Assembly (NCBI GenBank): GCA_024345305.1
Contig: BRON01000012.1
Span: forward strand, 992,001-1,056,000
DNA: 64,000 bases
Reading direction: 5' to 3'
Origin: Mrakia gelida
Lineage: Eukaryota; Basidiomycota; Tremellomycetes; Cystofilobasidiales; Mrakiaceae
Under the pieces are notes generated by a model. It was given only the letters and a program-made list of their open reading frames with translations, was not told where the DNA came from and did not search any database. This document shows positions 1 through 10,697 of the stretch, one piece after another. The position numbers were made by a program, and so were the translations under genes. How positions within the stretch are numbered: the stretch's first letter is position 1; each line of letters begins with the position of its first letter.

Positions 1-766
1 CGACTCGCCTGGAGGATGTTGCTACATCATCAGAGACAAGAAAGGTGCATCAGCTGCTGATCCGTTTGTGAGTTTATCATTGAGACAGCTTGGACGACGC
101 TGGGAACGGATCTGCTCGCGAGGAGAGGGGAGATGGCGAGAGCGAGGAGGAGGGAGGGTCTGAGCTTGACTCACTAGTCCTCCGCTCCAGTGGCGATGGC
201 AAGCTTCTTGGCAATCTACAGAGTCGAGCCCGTAAAGATAAAGGGGTACGGTCAGTCAAGTTATTGAGTTGTTGAGGTGAGGAAGGGACTGACGGGCAGA
301 AGATCAGCGAGGTACTCGTCAGGCAACTGGTGAAGCTTGACGGCGTGGTACTTGGGGATGACGAGACAGTGACCTGTCGAGGAGTGGTACGAGCAGCCTA
401 GTCAGTACCCGAGGTGGCGAAATATCCACAGAAAGGACTGGAGAAGACGAGAGAACGAAGAGATGGTCGCTCCATCTCCGTCGAGCTCAACATCTCCTTC
501 CTTCCTTTTCCTTCATTCGCCTCGTCTCAAAATCCCCTAGGTCTCGTAGCTTCTCCGAGATTGACTAAGCGGACTACTTACCCTTTGAGAGAGGTCCGAT
601 GTCCAAGAAAGCGTACCTGGAAGAGAGGAAGGGAGGAGATGGTGAGCTCGGTTCAACTCGGGAAGGAGCAGACGTCGACGCACGAGAGGTCCGTCTCGAG
701 GAGCTTGAGAGAAGGGATTTCTCCCTTGATGATTTTGCAGAACAGGCAGGTGGCAAGGGAAGTCAT
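1..766 (-). CDS. HIT-family nucleotide hydrolase/transferase, 3' end cut by window edge
   Basis: Histidine-triad (HIT/HINT) protein; the family hydrolyses or transfers nucleoside monophosphates from substrates such as AMP-lysine. Five exons read on the minus strand: 766-684, 616-582, 373-294, 215-175 and 21-1. Exon 1 starts MTSLATCLFCKIIKGEIPS, the usual C-x-x-C HIT opening. Exon 2 gives YAFLDIGPLSKG, exon 3 GHCLVIPKYHAVKLHQLP, exon 4 IAKKLAIATGAED and exon 5 YNILQ, all in family order and in frame across the junctions. The catalytic H-x-H-x-H-x-x motif lies beyond the left edge, so activity cannot be judged here. The start was chosen because it lies just before the first conserved cysteine. 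It is divergent from the F-box gene at 935 with 168 bp between starts. Family assignment is firm; the exact orthologue (Hnt1-like) is less certain. Confidence 0.85.
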
Positions 767-934
767 TTCGGAGAAAGATGAGATGGTTGGTTGGGAAGGA
801 GCTGGTCGTTGGGAGCAAGAACAAGAAGAGAGGGGCGAAATCGAGGAGGAGGAGGATGAAGAGGTGAGCTTTCGCTCCTTTTCTTGACTCCCATCTACGA
901 CCTCCCTCCGGATCCACTCCCTTTGAGCGCTCAA

Positions 935-2632
935 ATGGTCCTCCCTTCCTCCTCTACTCCTCGAAGATTCTCCAACGAGATCTTCGCTCTCATCCTCGCT
1001 CAAGCGGACGCTGGGACGCTTGCGAGGTGCAGCCGAGTCTGCCTCGCCTTCCTCGAGATCTCAGGGCCGTTGCTCTATAGGGACATCGTTATCGACAAGG
1101 AGGGACAGATTCAGACCTTGTTTTGCGATCAGGTGGGCTTTCAAAGACCTTCTTATGGTGGAAAAGGGGCCGGGAGAAGGGCTGCAACGAGAGACAAGGA
1201 ACACTCGAGCTCACCATCCTCCCTCCCCTCCCTCTCTCTTCCCAGTACTCTCCCTCCTCCTCTGTCATCTCCCCTTACCTCTCCCTCTACCAAACCAAAA
1301 CCTTCACCATCCTCCATGAGGACTCCTCCCCGCTCAACCTCTCCAACTCCCGCTTCCCCAACGGCCTCCCCCTTCAAATCGACCTCCTCGCCCTCTCACC
1401 GACCTTCGTTCATCACGCCTCCAACGCGTTCGTCACGGTGCTTCTGGCCAGGCATATCAACCGAATGAAGACGTTCCTGTCTTTCAATCCGGTATCTTTC
1501 GTCAGCCGGTTCCCAACGACGAAGCCGTTTGCTGAACAGGAGGACGAGCTGGACGAAGGAGAGTCGATCTACCGATGGCAAGGCTTCGCTCTCCGTCAAG
1601 AGAAGGCTCATCGACCTCTTCCTTGGTCGAGGCTGGAGACGGTCCTCTACGACGGGTGCTACTTTGTATTTGGGACTTCGCTGAAGGAGTCTGGCCCCTT
1701 CACTCCCCTCTCGTTCCGGTCGAACTCGTCGAACGGGCTTCGAATCACCCGAATCACCTACGATCTCTCGTCGCTCGAGGACGCGATTCTCTTCGCCAGA
1801 GAAGCTTTCGTATACTTCGACGAGGAAACAGTCGAGGAAGGTGAGGTGTACTTTCTGGACTCGGGAGTTACGGTGCTCGAGATGGTTGTGAGGGATAAGG
1901 CGGTCGTGGAGGGGTTGAAAGACGCGTTGCTGGATGTCATCCCGGAACGGCATATCACGACGCTTTCAATAACCGTTCGAGCGAATAGGTGGTGGGTCCT
2001 GGTATTCCTCTCTCTTTCCTTGGGCTTCGCTGGTTCGAACCTCGCTCACGTCTCCCCGCCCTTCGCTTTCCAGAACGACGCGTCGACCTCGCCACTTGAT
2101 TCGTCGCCTCTTCTCAGCTGTACTGTTCTCTCATCTCAGTGAGTACAACTTTTAACCGAGTTTCCTCTACTAGTTTCCCTCCACCACCTTAGACCCTATC
2201 AACTGACCTCCTTTGCCTCTTCTCCAGTCGCTTCGTTCCCCAACTCCTCGCCGACGACGCGCCTCCGCCTCCCCCTCGTCGAGCCCTTCCCTCAACCACC
2301 ATCTCACTTATCGAACACCATTCGACTATATGCTTTCAAACTTCTGGATCCTCGTTCGTTCTCTACCTCCTTCGAGTGAGTCCAGGACGTCGTCGACAGC
2401 AGTCGCGTTTTGGTCTGCTCCTCTTCCTCGACCTCTTTGGACTAATCTTCGATCCCTTTCCCTCTCCTCTTCTAGATCGACGTCACCTACCCATCTTCAC
2501 AATTCCATCATCGCCTTTGTATCAGCTCTTCAACCTTCCTCCTCCAGGCTACGCGTCCTCAAAACAAAATCGAAAACGGCGTTTCCCTTTGGTCGCTCGC
2601 TCTCCCTGTTTTCGGTTTTGTCTGGGTCTTAG
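935..2632 (+). CDS. F-box-like protein, intact
   Basis: Five exons fit: 935-1132, 1246-1988, 2074-2138, 2228-2375 and 2476-2632, all GT-AG and in frame, giving about 440 residues. The N-terminus has a degenerate F-box: FSNEIFALILAQADAGTLAR, followed by a CSRVCLAF...LLYRDIVI stretch typical of basidiomycete F-box proteins. F-box proteins link a substrate to an SCF ubiquitin ligase through Skp1. The rest looks like irregular leucine-rich repeats (for example LRITRITYDLSSLEDAILFA) with no recognisable substrate domain. The third exon is the least certain because its upstream donor reads GTGGTG. Substrate unknown. It shares a 168-bp divergent promoter with the HIT gene and is followed 87 bp later by the monooxygenase on the same strand. 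Confidence 0.7.
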
Positions 2633-2719
2633 GTCGTCTGGTATATATGTTGAGTCCCGCCTTTCCTCTTTCTTAGCTCTGCGAGAAGCTGTCTACGCGA
2701 AGCCAGTCCGAAGGAGAGC

Positions 2720-4642
2720 ATGGCGAATGCACTTTCGCGTCGCATGGCATCAATCTACTTTCGCCCAACTTCGTACGTTGTCCCTTTCCCCCTTCGCTCC
2801 TGCTTACGAAACAATTCCAGGGGAGTGCGCGGCCTTTTTTCGTCGAAGATCTTGAAACGAACCGCTTATTTGCTTTCTTCCTTTGCCTAGCTCGTTCCTC
2901 CCTCGAACACCCACCCACCCGCCCTCCTCTCTCCTCCCTTCATCTCAACATGGTGAGTCGTCGCGTCGTCTCGCTCGACGCTTTCGAGGTCTTTACTGAG
3001 CTTCTCCCTTTTGTTCTTTGCTCTCCAGTGGAGCTCCCTTCAAAGGCAAACGCTGCATCGTCGTTGGGAGTCGCTCGTCTGCTTCGGACGTGTGTGAGGC
3101 GTTGACGAGGGAAGGCGCGTCAGACGTTTACCTTTCCCATCGCGGAGGAGTTCTGATCGTTCGTTCGCTCTTCCTTCACCTTTCCCTTCATCTCCGATCG
3201 AGCTGAACCCCCCTCCATCCGACTCTACCAGGTCCCCAAGTTCTGGCGAGGCAGGTTGATCGACTACTACTTCTCTCGACGCGGTCAAAACATCTCCGAT
3301 ACGCTCGATTTGGTTCGACCTTACACGTCGAGCTTCCTCCAGAACTGGCTGTTGAGAACCTTGTGAGTCTTCGCATTGCAGAAAGGGACGAGAGCGACAG
3401 TTGATGCTGACTTCGCCTCGTTTTTGGAACGCAGAGCGATCACGACCTTCACGCCCAAGGAGGAATGGAGATTCAAGCCCTACCCCGTCATCGTCTCCTC
3501 GGTCCCTACCATCTCGGACGTTCTTTTCCCTCTGCTCGAGTCGGGAAAGATCGGTGAGTACCTCGTTGCTCAATCTTGGACGGATCGTTCGACTCGAACG
3601 CGTCGTCGAAACTGACAAGGTCTCCCGTTCTCTTTGACTTTCAGCCTCCGTCCCCATCATTTCCTCCGTCACCTCCTCCAACTCAGTCACTCTCACGGAC
3701 GGAACCGTCCTCGAAGACATCGACGCCATCATATTCGCCACAGGCTACGAAGGAACCAAACCCACCCTCCTCTCACCCTCGACTCTCGCTCAGATGGTTC
3801 CTCCCTCGTTCGTCGACGTCAAGATGGACGCGTGGAATGAGTCCGAGGGGTTCATCATGCTCTACAAGGCCATGCTCGTTCCTTCTATGCCTTCGATGGC
3901 CATCGCTATCCAGTCGTTCGGTCCTGGTGAGCTCGCCTTGGTCTCGTCTCTGCCGTTTCGACGCGTCTCGTTCGCTGATCGTTCCTCCTTTCGTTTCGCA
4001 TTGCCTCAGAGGGAGTTCTCGCTATCTCGGATGTTCGATCGATGTGGCTGGCTGGTGTTTGGAGCGGGAAGATCGATCTCGCGTCGGAGGAACAGAGATG
4101 GACGGACGTTTTGAAAGACAAGGCGTGGTGGCTCGGTTCGTCCTTTCTTGTCGTGCTTTCCTCTCTCTACGAGGATGCGCAACTGATCTCGACTTCTGCA
4201 CTCCATTATCTATCAGGACTGAAGCAGAAGTAGTACGTCTCCCCCATAATTTCCGAGCGAACGACTCTGAGGCGACGACGCGTCGAAGTCGATGTCTTGA
4301 CCTTTCCCCCTTCCTATTTCTAGCGGCGTCGACCCTACCCCCGGACACGTCGCCTTCGGACCCGCCATGTCCTTCTTCTCTCAAGAATGTGGCTGCGAGA
4401 TCAACGAACATCTCTCCTGGTCGTCGTTTTCCGCTTGGAAGTGGTGGCTCAGCGGAAACATGAGGCTCTCGAGTATCTTGCTGGACGGGATGGCTTCTCC
4501 TGCGGTGTACCGGCTTTGGGGGAGGAAGAGATGGGAGGGAGCGAGGGAGACGATCGAGAAGGCGAACGAGGTGCAGAACTACTCGAAGCCGAAGTCGTTG
4601 GTCGAGAAGTCGTCGTCGCGTTACTTTCCTTTCGCTGATTAG
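2720..4642 (+). CDS. Flavin-containing monooxygenase-like protein lacking the N-terminal FAD domain
   Basis: Eight exons fit in frame: 2720-2772, 3029-3158, 3232-3362, 3435-3553, 3645-3926, 4010-4135, 4217-4232 and 4324-4642, giving 391 residues. Exon 2 reads GAPFKGKRCIVVGSRSSASD, the position of the NADPH-binding Rossmann loop of FMOs, but the loop glycines are replaced (G-S-R-S-S-A). Exon 5 carries IDAIIFATGYEG, the hallmark F-A-T-G-Y box. The C-terminal half (EGVLAISDVRSMWLAGVWSG onwards) looks normal. Missing are the FAD-binding G-x-G-x-x-G and the FMO fingerprint, about 180 residues that do not fit in the 87 bp after the upstream gene. The 5' exon (MANALSRRMASIYFRPTS) was chosen because it has a GTACGT donor and the only phase that joins exon 2. 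The gene may be a truncated pseudogene or a re-started protein without oxygenase activity. Confidence 0.6.
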
Positions 4643-4974
4643 CTAGTCTAGCCGTTTGACTCTTTCTTTCTCCCTCTGTTTATGACTGTTAACGACACTC
4701 TACAAGAAAGCATGGGTATAATTCTCCGTCCGTGAGTCGACGAGTCAAGCGAAAAGTCCAAGTCCGAGAAAGGAAAGAAATTTACGAACGAGAGAGAGAG
4801 AGAGAGATAGTCCAGAAAGCCCTGATGGTGCAGAGGGAGAGATAACGAGATAATGATTAGGTACAACATGCTACTACAAGAAAGAAGTCCCGAGATACAA
4901 CGAGTGTGACAAAAGAGTCCAAGTCCAAAAAGAATGTCGCGTCGTCGAAGTCCATCGTCCGTCGCCCTCGCTCC
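4643..4974. other. Convergent 3' region
   Basis: About 330 bp between two converging genes. It contains a short GA repeat near 4790-4808. I see no gene here. Confidence 0.6.
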
Positions 4975-6143
4975 CTAATCACGTTCCTGTTTCCTCTCAA
5001 CCAGCTCCCTTCCACCGAAAGGTATCATCCAAACTGGAGTCCTCGGTCCGAGCTCCTTCTCACTCTCGAAGGTCGACGTCGACGAGGTGGACGCGTTCGA
5101 GCGATGTTGTCGATCCGAAAACGAAGTCGCGTTCGACTTCGAACTTGGGACGAAGATTGACGGAGTGATGGGACCGGTATCCGAGTCGACGTCGGGCGGC
5201 GAGAGCGAGACGAGGGAGGACAGTGGAGACTCCGCCTCGAGATCGATTTCGAGGTGGTAGTCGAGGAGGACGGACGACGGTGAGGTGAGATAACTCGACG
5301 GCGAGCGTTCGAGGGAGGAGGTTGTTGAGGATGAGGCCGATGCGAAGAGTGAGTGAATGGGAGCCGAGACGAAGGGTCGTTTGAAGGACGGCTGAGGAGT
5401 GAGATCCGACGAGGGAGAGGGAGGGGTAGGAGTTGTCAAGGAGGTGGAACGACGGCGATCTGAAAACGCGACGCGTCGAGGAGCAGGCCTCAGATCAGTC
5501 TGCTAGCTTCTGCAGCCAAAGCTCTCCTTCGAGACGAGCAAACTGAACGGATAAGGGAAAGAAGAGACTCACTCTCGAGCTCATCTTGAAGGCAAACCAC
5601 CGCAACTCTTCCCTTCCCGCCCAAGACCTTCGCCCCCTCGACCCAGTCTCCCGTCCCTCCCACAACCTCCCTCAACCTCCTCCTCGGCCCCTCCATCTCC
5701 TTCACCTTCCAGAACTCCTCATCATCGAACTCAAACACCTCGAATGTCGAGATCGGTCTCATATCCACTCGAGGGGGCGAGGCAGCGACCTCCCTTCTCC
5801 TCGAGCGCGAAAGGGGAGCAGCGGGAGGACTAGTTTGGCGATGCTGTTCGTGCTTCGCTGGAGGGATGGGATGAAGCTTGAGGTTTGGTTTGTTGTCTCT
5901 CTGCAAGAAGGAACAGGTAGAGCAGAACAGAAAGATCAGAGGGGTCTTTGGTCCGAATGAAACGAGAGAAAGCGAGGCAGCGGGGAGAAAACGTACAGCG
6001 GGTTCGATTGCCTTGAGCGACGTCCTCAGGAAAGGACAGATAGTCTTGACCAGGAGCTGTAGGGAGAGGGTTCGGGGCTTCCCTCCTCGACGATGCTGGA
6101 GGGGATGGGCGGAGGAGACTCGACGCTCGAGCTTGGAGGTCAT
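4975..6143 (-). CDS. Uncharacterised protein with low-complexity tail
   Basis: Three exons are in frame: 6143-5997, 5900-5573 and 5459-4975, giving about 319 residues. I do not recognise the family. Exon 1 (MTSKLERRVSSAHPLQH...) is basic. Exon 2 contains the only protein-like core, MRPISTFEVFEFDDEEFWKV followed by a Gly/Val stretch ending VAVVCLQDELE. Exon 3 is rich in Ser, Thr and Pro, as in a disordered tail, and ends ELVERKQERD. The start is uncertain: Met 6143 is the first methionine before a good donor (GTACGT), but translation could begin at the Met of MRPISTFEV in exon 2. No signal peptide or membrane segment is evident. It is convergent with the monooxygenase gene. Confidence 0.5.
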
Positions 6144-6802
6144 GGCGGACGGAGGAGAGAAGAGGAAGAGTTTGGTGAACGCGCGCACGAGTCGATGGGA
6201 CGGAGAAGAAGGAGCGATCAGGGGCTGTGATGGAAGGTTGGTCACTTCGTAGGTTGTCGCGATGGATAAGGGAGAGGGAGAAGGATGTGGTTTGCTGTCC
6301 GTCCTGCGACACGCTGGACGTCCAGAGAAACGACTAGCCAGGGAGAGACAAGGTACGAATCCGCTGCTCGCTCTTCCCCGCCCGCTTGATCGCGTCCTCA
6401 GTCTTGAAACAAAGGACGGCCGTTCTGGATCCTTAGATGAGAGCGGAGATGATGAGCCCCAAATGTCGATAGGGGAAACGCAGGTGGAATGAACGCTAGT
6501 GCCGAGACGAGTTCCGACCATTTCGCAAGCGCACCTGTCTCTCTCTTTCCCACGACGCGACAGGATTCCCACAAGTTTCGGATGCATCGCTGCATCTACG
6601 AGAGGCCACGTCCAAAAAGAGAAAGCGACAAAGAACACCGAAGCGAGAACGGGGAAGGGAGAGTGAGCTCTCCCGATCCGAACTCATCGACAGCCTCCCT
6701 CACCACCTCCCCTTCCCGTCCGCGCTCGTCAAGGCCAAAAAGAAGAAAGAAAGTAGAGGAGAAGGCATTGAGATCGTCGAAGAAGGCATAAGTCAAGGAC
6801 AT
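6144..6802. other. Intergenic, no supported gene
   Basis: About 660 bp between the start of the unknown gene at 6143 and the L35 stop. Short open frames exist on both strands, but none has recognisable protein character or a chain of consistent splice sites. Confidence 0.5.
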
Positions 6803-6933
6803 TTAAGCCTTAACGGCGAACTCTGTAGGAGGGAAAGAGGGAAGGAGAGGTCAAGGTCAGCTTTCGAGCTCGCAAGAGAAGGAGCGAAACGAGTTGAGCT
6901 CGACAGAGAGATGGAAAGGGACGAACTCCGCAG

Positions 6934-6972
<39 letters not shown>

Positions 6973-7671
6973 CTTGGCGGACTCGTTCTGTGGGAGAAGG
7001 GAAGAGGATGAAGGAAGGAGAAGGGTCGAAGGTCAGCTCGACGATTCGAGGTCGACTCCTTCCTTGAGGCTCAAGCTGAACGAACCTTGGACAACTTCCT
7101 TCGGATAGCTCGGGTCTTCTTGTATCGGAGGTCAAGGGGCATGTCTGTTGAGAGGAGATACGAAAAGAAGTTGAAGGTGAGCTCCTGCTGCTCGTTCAAA
7201 GAAACGTGAGACGAATCGAAGGACCGTCGAGCTCGAAAGGAGGACTCACACTTGGCGTCCTTGTAGAACTCCCTGAGGTTGTCTCGCTGCTTCTTGTTGA
7301 TGACAGTAAGAACACGGGCGATGGACTTTCGGACGGTGTTACTGTAGGGCGAGAAGAGGAGCGAGGGATGGGGAGGAAACGAAGGAAAACGATGAGCTTC
7401 TCCCTTTTCGGACATTCGTGACCTCTCCCTCCTCGTTTCCTTCCCTCCCTTCCGTGCATCCTTCCTCCAGCTCCCCACCCATATGCGCATCCCTTCTCCC
7501 ACTTGGTACGAGTACTCACATCTTGGTCAACTTGGCAGCGGAACCTCCAGCGACCTTCTGGACCCTGAGGGAGAGAAGCTCCTGCTTGAGCTCAACCAAC
7601 TGCTTGGTGAGGTCGGCCTTGTTCTTGGAGACGAGCTCGTGAGCACGGACTTTGCCGGTGGTGGAGGACAT
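6803..7671 (-). CDS. RPL35: 60S ribosomal protein L35 (uL29)
   Basis: Large-subunit ribosomal protein uL29, which sits near the polypeptide exit tunnel. Five exons: 7671-7520, 7341-7250, 7144-7086, 6987-6927 and 6822-6803. The protein reads [20 protein letters not shown], then [55 protein letters not shown] and ends AVKA. This is collinear with the family over its normal length of about 125 residues. The last coding exon is only 20 nt including the stop. Introns 3 and 4 begin GTTCGT rather than GTGAGT. The 5' flank is strongly pyrimidine-rich on the coding strand. This is a secure identification. Confidence 0.95.
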
Positions 7672-8759
7672 GGCGACTAGAGGAGAGAGAGAAGAGGGTG
7701 TAGGAGTCAGTACGACTGATCTCCTGAGGTGGGAGCGAGAGGGAGGAGGGTCGTGTGGTGTCGAAGGGAGGAGGTGAGGTGGGAGGATTGAAGGTCGAAG
7801 GGGGAGGGCAGATGTTGACGGATCTGGACGGCGAGGTAGGAGTATCGGGTAGGGATGAAAAGCTGCTCGTCGTAGGATCATAGCCTCCCCCTCCTGCTGA
7901 GCATGCTCCCCCATCCTGAACTTCCAAATCCATGGAGGAGCAGCGGTCCAAACTCGCTCGACCTCAACTTCTGCTCGCTCCTTCCTCCCTCTTCTTCGTC
8001 TCCCCTCCGTCCGTTTCCTTCCATTCGAGTCGCAATTTTTTGGTGGGTAGATGGGTTGGTCGATGGGGATGTGGTACTGCTAGGAGGGAGGGGTGGAGAG
8101 TTACGAACTTTGCTGGGGATGGCGGTCTACGAGTTCCCTCCCTCTTCCTGCTTTCCTGGCTCTCGAAAAGCTGAGCGGGCGCAGCTTTGAACAGCCTCTC
8201 TGAACCTCCTCGTTCCTCTCGTAGAAATTTGGCGAGTGGACCCGGACACTTCAAGAGAAAGAGGAGATGCATACACTCTGATCTGGGTGAAAGAAAATCT
8301 GAAAGAATCACGTTCTGAGGCCGTGTGAGTCGCGCGCGACCTCGTCGCCCTTCGGATCGCGTCGTCCCGTCGTCTTCTGCCCTCCTGAGCCTCCGGACGT
8401 AGTTGTCGACACCAAAAACGTGCAGCCTGCATCCCTGGCTATCGAAGAGGAGTTGAAGTCGAGAACTGAGCTGGATTTGCTTCTTTCCTTGCTCGTCTTC
8501 TCGACGCGCGACCCCCATCGCTCTTCTCCTGCACCCGTCTCCCGCAAAGCTCAGAGATACCTTCTTCATAAAAAAAAGAAAAGTTTGAGGTGTTATCAGA
8601 GCACCAATGAATCGAAGAGTAAAAGCTCACATGGGGAGCTCAGCGCCTCGGACCGACGAAAGAGGGCAAGCTCGAAAGCGTGAGCTCGACCTCTCCTTCC
8701 CTCGAACGTCGACCCTCCCCTCACCCTTCCCTTGCCTTCCTTTCTTCTTCTCCTCAACC
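7672..8759. other. Divergent promoter region of L35 and the second F-box gene
   Basis: About 1.09 kb separates the L35 start from the F-box start at 8760. It holds pyrimidine-rich tracts on the L35 coding strand (7680-7900). I find no gene with consistent exons. Confidence 0.5.
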
Positions 8760-10180
8760 ATGGCAGCCTTCCGAGTCCCTCTGGAGATCCTCCAAGAGTT
8801 CATCCTCCACTCTACTTCCTCTCCTTCCACCCTCGCCGCCTGGTCCCTCACCTCTCAAGGCTTCTTCGACTTCGCTTCTCCTCTCCTCTCCTCTACCGAA
8901 ACGTCGTTCTCAGGAGATCAGAGGACGTCCTCCCCTTTCTCGAACGACTTGTGAGTGCTCATATACGTACATAAACTAACCTCCTCTCCCCGAAGAATGT
9001 CCTGACCTCTCTGTTCTTTGCATCTTGACATTTCAGCTTCATCCCTCCCGAGTCGACCCTCCTCCTCTCCTTCCCTTCTCGAACGTCCAGCGTCTCGAGA
9101 TCCTCCCAATCCCTTCTCTTGCAGAGGTTGATGCTCTCATTCTCTACGGATATCCTGGGGACGTAGCTTCAAAGACCGTCGTCCTCGTGACGAACTGGGA
9201 GGAAGAGGAGAACGAGGACGTTGATCTGTTCGGGTTCACCGTCCCTGCTCTCCTTCTTCTGCTTCAACCGAGGAGGTACGAGAACGGCCACATCTCCGAC
9301 GAGCTCATAGACGGTCCAGGCGGCTGTGAGTCAACTCTCTATACACTTTTCTTCTCCTTTCGAGCCATAGAGATCTGACCCTCTCTTAGTTCTTGCTCGA
9401 CCTCACCCAGACCTCGGAGGCTTGATTCTCCAAGTCTACCTCAACGAGCTCGACCTATGCTTCCCTTCTTCATCTTTCACCAATTCGGACCTCGAAGACC
9501 TCTACTTCGAGTCCCTTCGCGTCACTCAGACCCAACGCCAGCTCGGGATCGCCTGTAGAACCCTTCGCCTGATCCTCGGTGATAGCGATCTCGACGTCGA
9601 GCCTGAGATCCTCGTCGAACTCGAGTCGGGAGAAGAGTTGAACGAATCCTTCCTCGCGGACGATTTGGAGACGTACCCTAGCTTTGAACAGTTGGTAGAG
9701 AAGTCCAGCCTTGCCGTTGAAACCACCCTCGGTGAGTTCCCCTCGTTCTCGCAGCCTTCCTTTCTCCCGTCGAACTCATCCTCACTCACCCTTCTCTCCT
9801 CGTATCCAGATCTCATCTCTGCTTGCGATAAGATCCACGAACTCACGATGGCGTACAACGAACAGCTCAAAGCTCAGAGTGAGCGACCAGGCTCTGTCTT
9901 TCCCTCCCGTCTCACTCTCTTCCCTCTCTGCTGACTTCGTTCTTCGGATCCCCGTCCTGTTTCTTCAGCCAAGGAACTCAAGGACAAACTCAAGCAAGCC
10001 GACGCCCAAATTGAGGAGCTCACCTGTGCAAAGGAGAAGGAGCAACAGAAGCATGTTGCGATCGCGAGGACGTTCCAAGCGGCGGGTCGTCTCGATCTTC
10101 TTCGCGAGCAGTTGTTCTCGAGAGGGCATTTCGACGAGAGCGATTGGGCTGAGCTTCTCGAGAAGTTGGAGCTCCCTTAG
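8760..10180 (+). pseudogene. F-box protein gene with a 5-bp repeat frameshift in exon 1
   Basis: Exons fit at 8760-8950, 9037-9325, 9390-9731, 9810-9878 and 9969-10180. Exon 1 opens with a clear F-box, VPLEILQEFILHSTSSPSTL then AAWSLTSQGFFDFASPLL. The expected continuation LLYRNVVLRRSEDVLPFLER lies in another frame, which alone stays open through all later exons (LHPSRVDPPPLLPFSNVQRL and onward). The switch falls on three tandem CCTCT units at 8880-8894; two units would keep one frame. Splicing does not repair it, since the exon-1 frame hits a stop soon after the next junction. The C-terminal part is a coiled coil (TKELKDKLKQADAQIEEL) ending LLEKLELP. It is either a recent pseudogene, a length-variable allele or an assembly error. 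Without the lesion the product would be an SCF adaptor of about 370 residues. Confidence 0.7.
8880..8894 (+). repeat. Three tandem CCTCT units inside an F-box exon
   Basis: Three consecutive CCTCT pentanucleotides sit exactly where the reading frame of the F-box gene changes. A one-unit change alters the frame because five is not a multiple of three. Confidence 0.9.
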
Positions 10181-10697
10181 TCTAGTGCTTGTTCGTTCGT
10201 TCGTGACCCAAGACTCTCAATCCGATGATCCTTTCTCGCTGCTTCGTTCGTTCTCCTTCTCTTCTCCTCCCTCGTTCGACGCGTCTCGCCCTCTCCCCCC
10301 TCCCCTCCCTCTTAAGATCAAACAGATCTCATCTCCAAACACACAAACGAAAGAAACATGTAGACTACTCCACAAGCATAGATCAAAACACCGAGAAACA
10401 ACTAGAACTACTTGTAGAAAAGAGAGAGCGAAAGCAAAGGGTCGTGAAAGTGGACGAAAACGAGGCGAGCAACGAGAGAGAAGGCGGAGACAGCTAAGCG
10501 ACGATGAAACGAAGATGAAAGAGGATAGACTAAGCAAGTGGTAAGGTGGGTGGGGAAAAGAGTCGAAGCAAAACGAAGAGGAAAGGGGGAGAGAGAAAGA
10601 TGCGATGCGATGAGACGAGAGCGGGTTTGGTTTGGGTTGGGTTCGTTAAGGACGTGAAGGAGAGAGGACATAGGTAGGCGAGGTCGTTGAGTTAGGT
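10181..10697. other. Convergent 3' region
   Basis: About 517 bp between the second F-box gene and ADA1, which converge. It presumably contains both 3' UTRs. No gene seen. Confidence 0.5.

Noticed and set aside
414..917. Overlapping plus- and minus-strand open frames of 120-160 codons near the left end
   Set aside because: They are shadows over the HIT exons and introns; CT-rich strands keep antisense frames open without protein character.
6489..6791. Possible plus-strand gene with a GTGAGC donor near 6662
   Set aside because: One donor-like site without a matching acceptor and no protein similarity is not enough.
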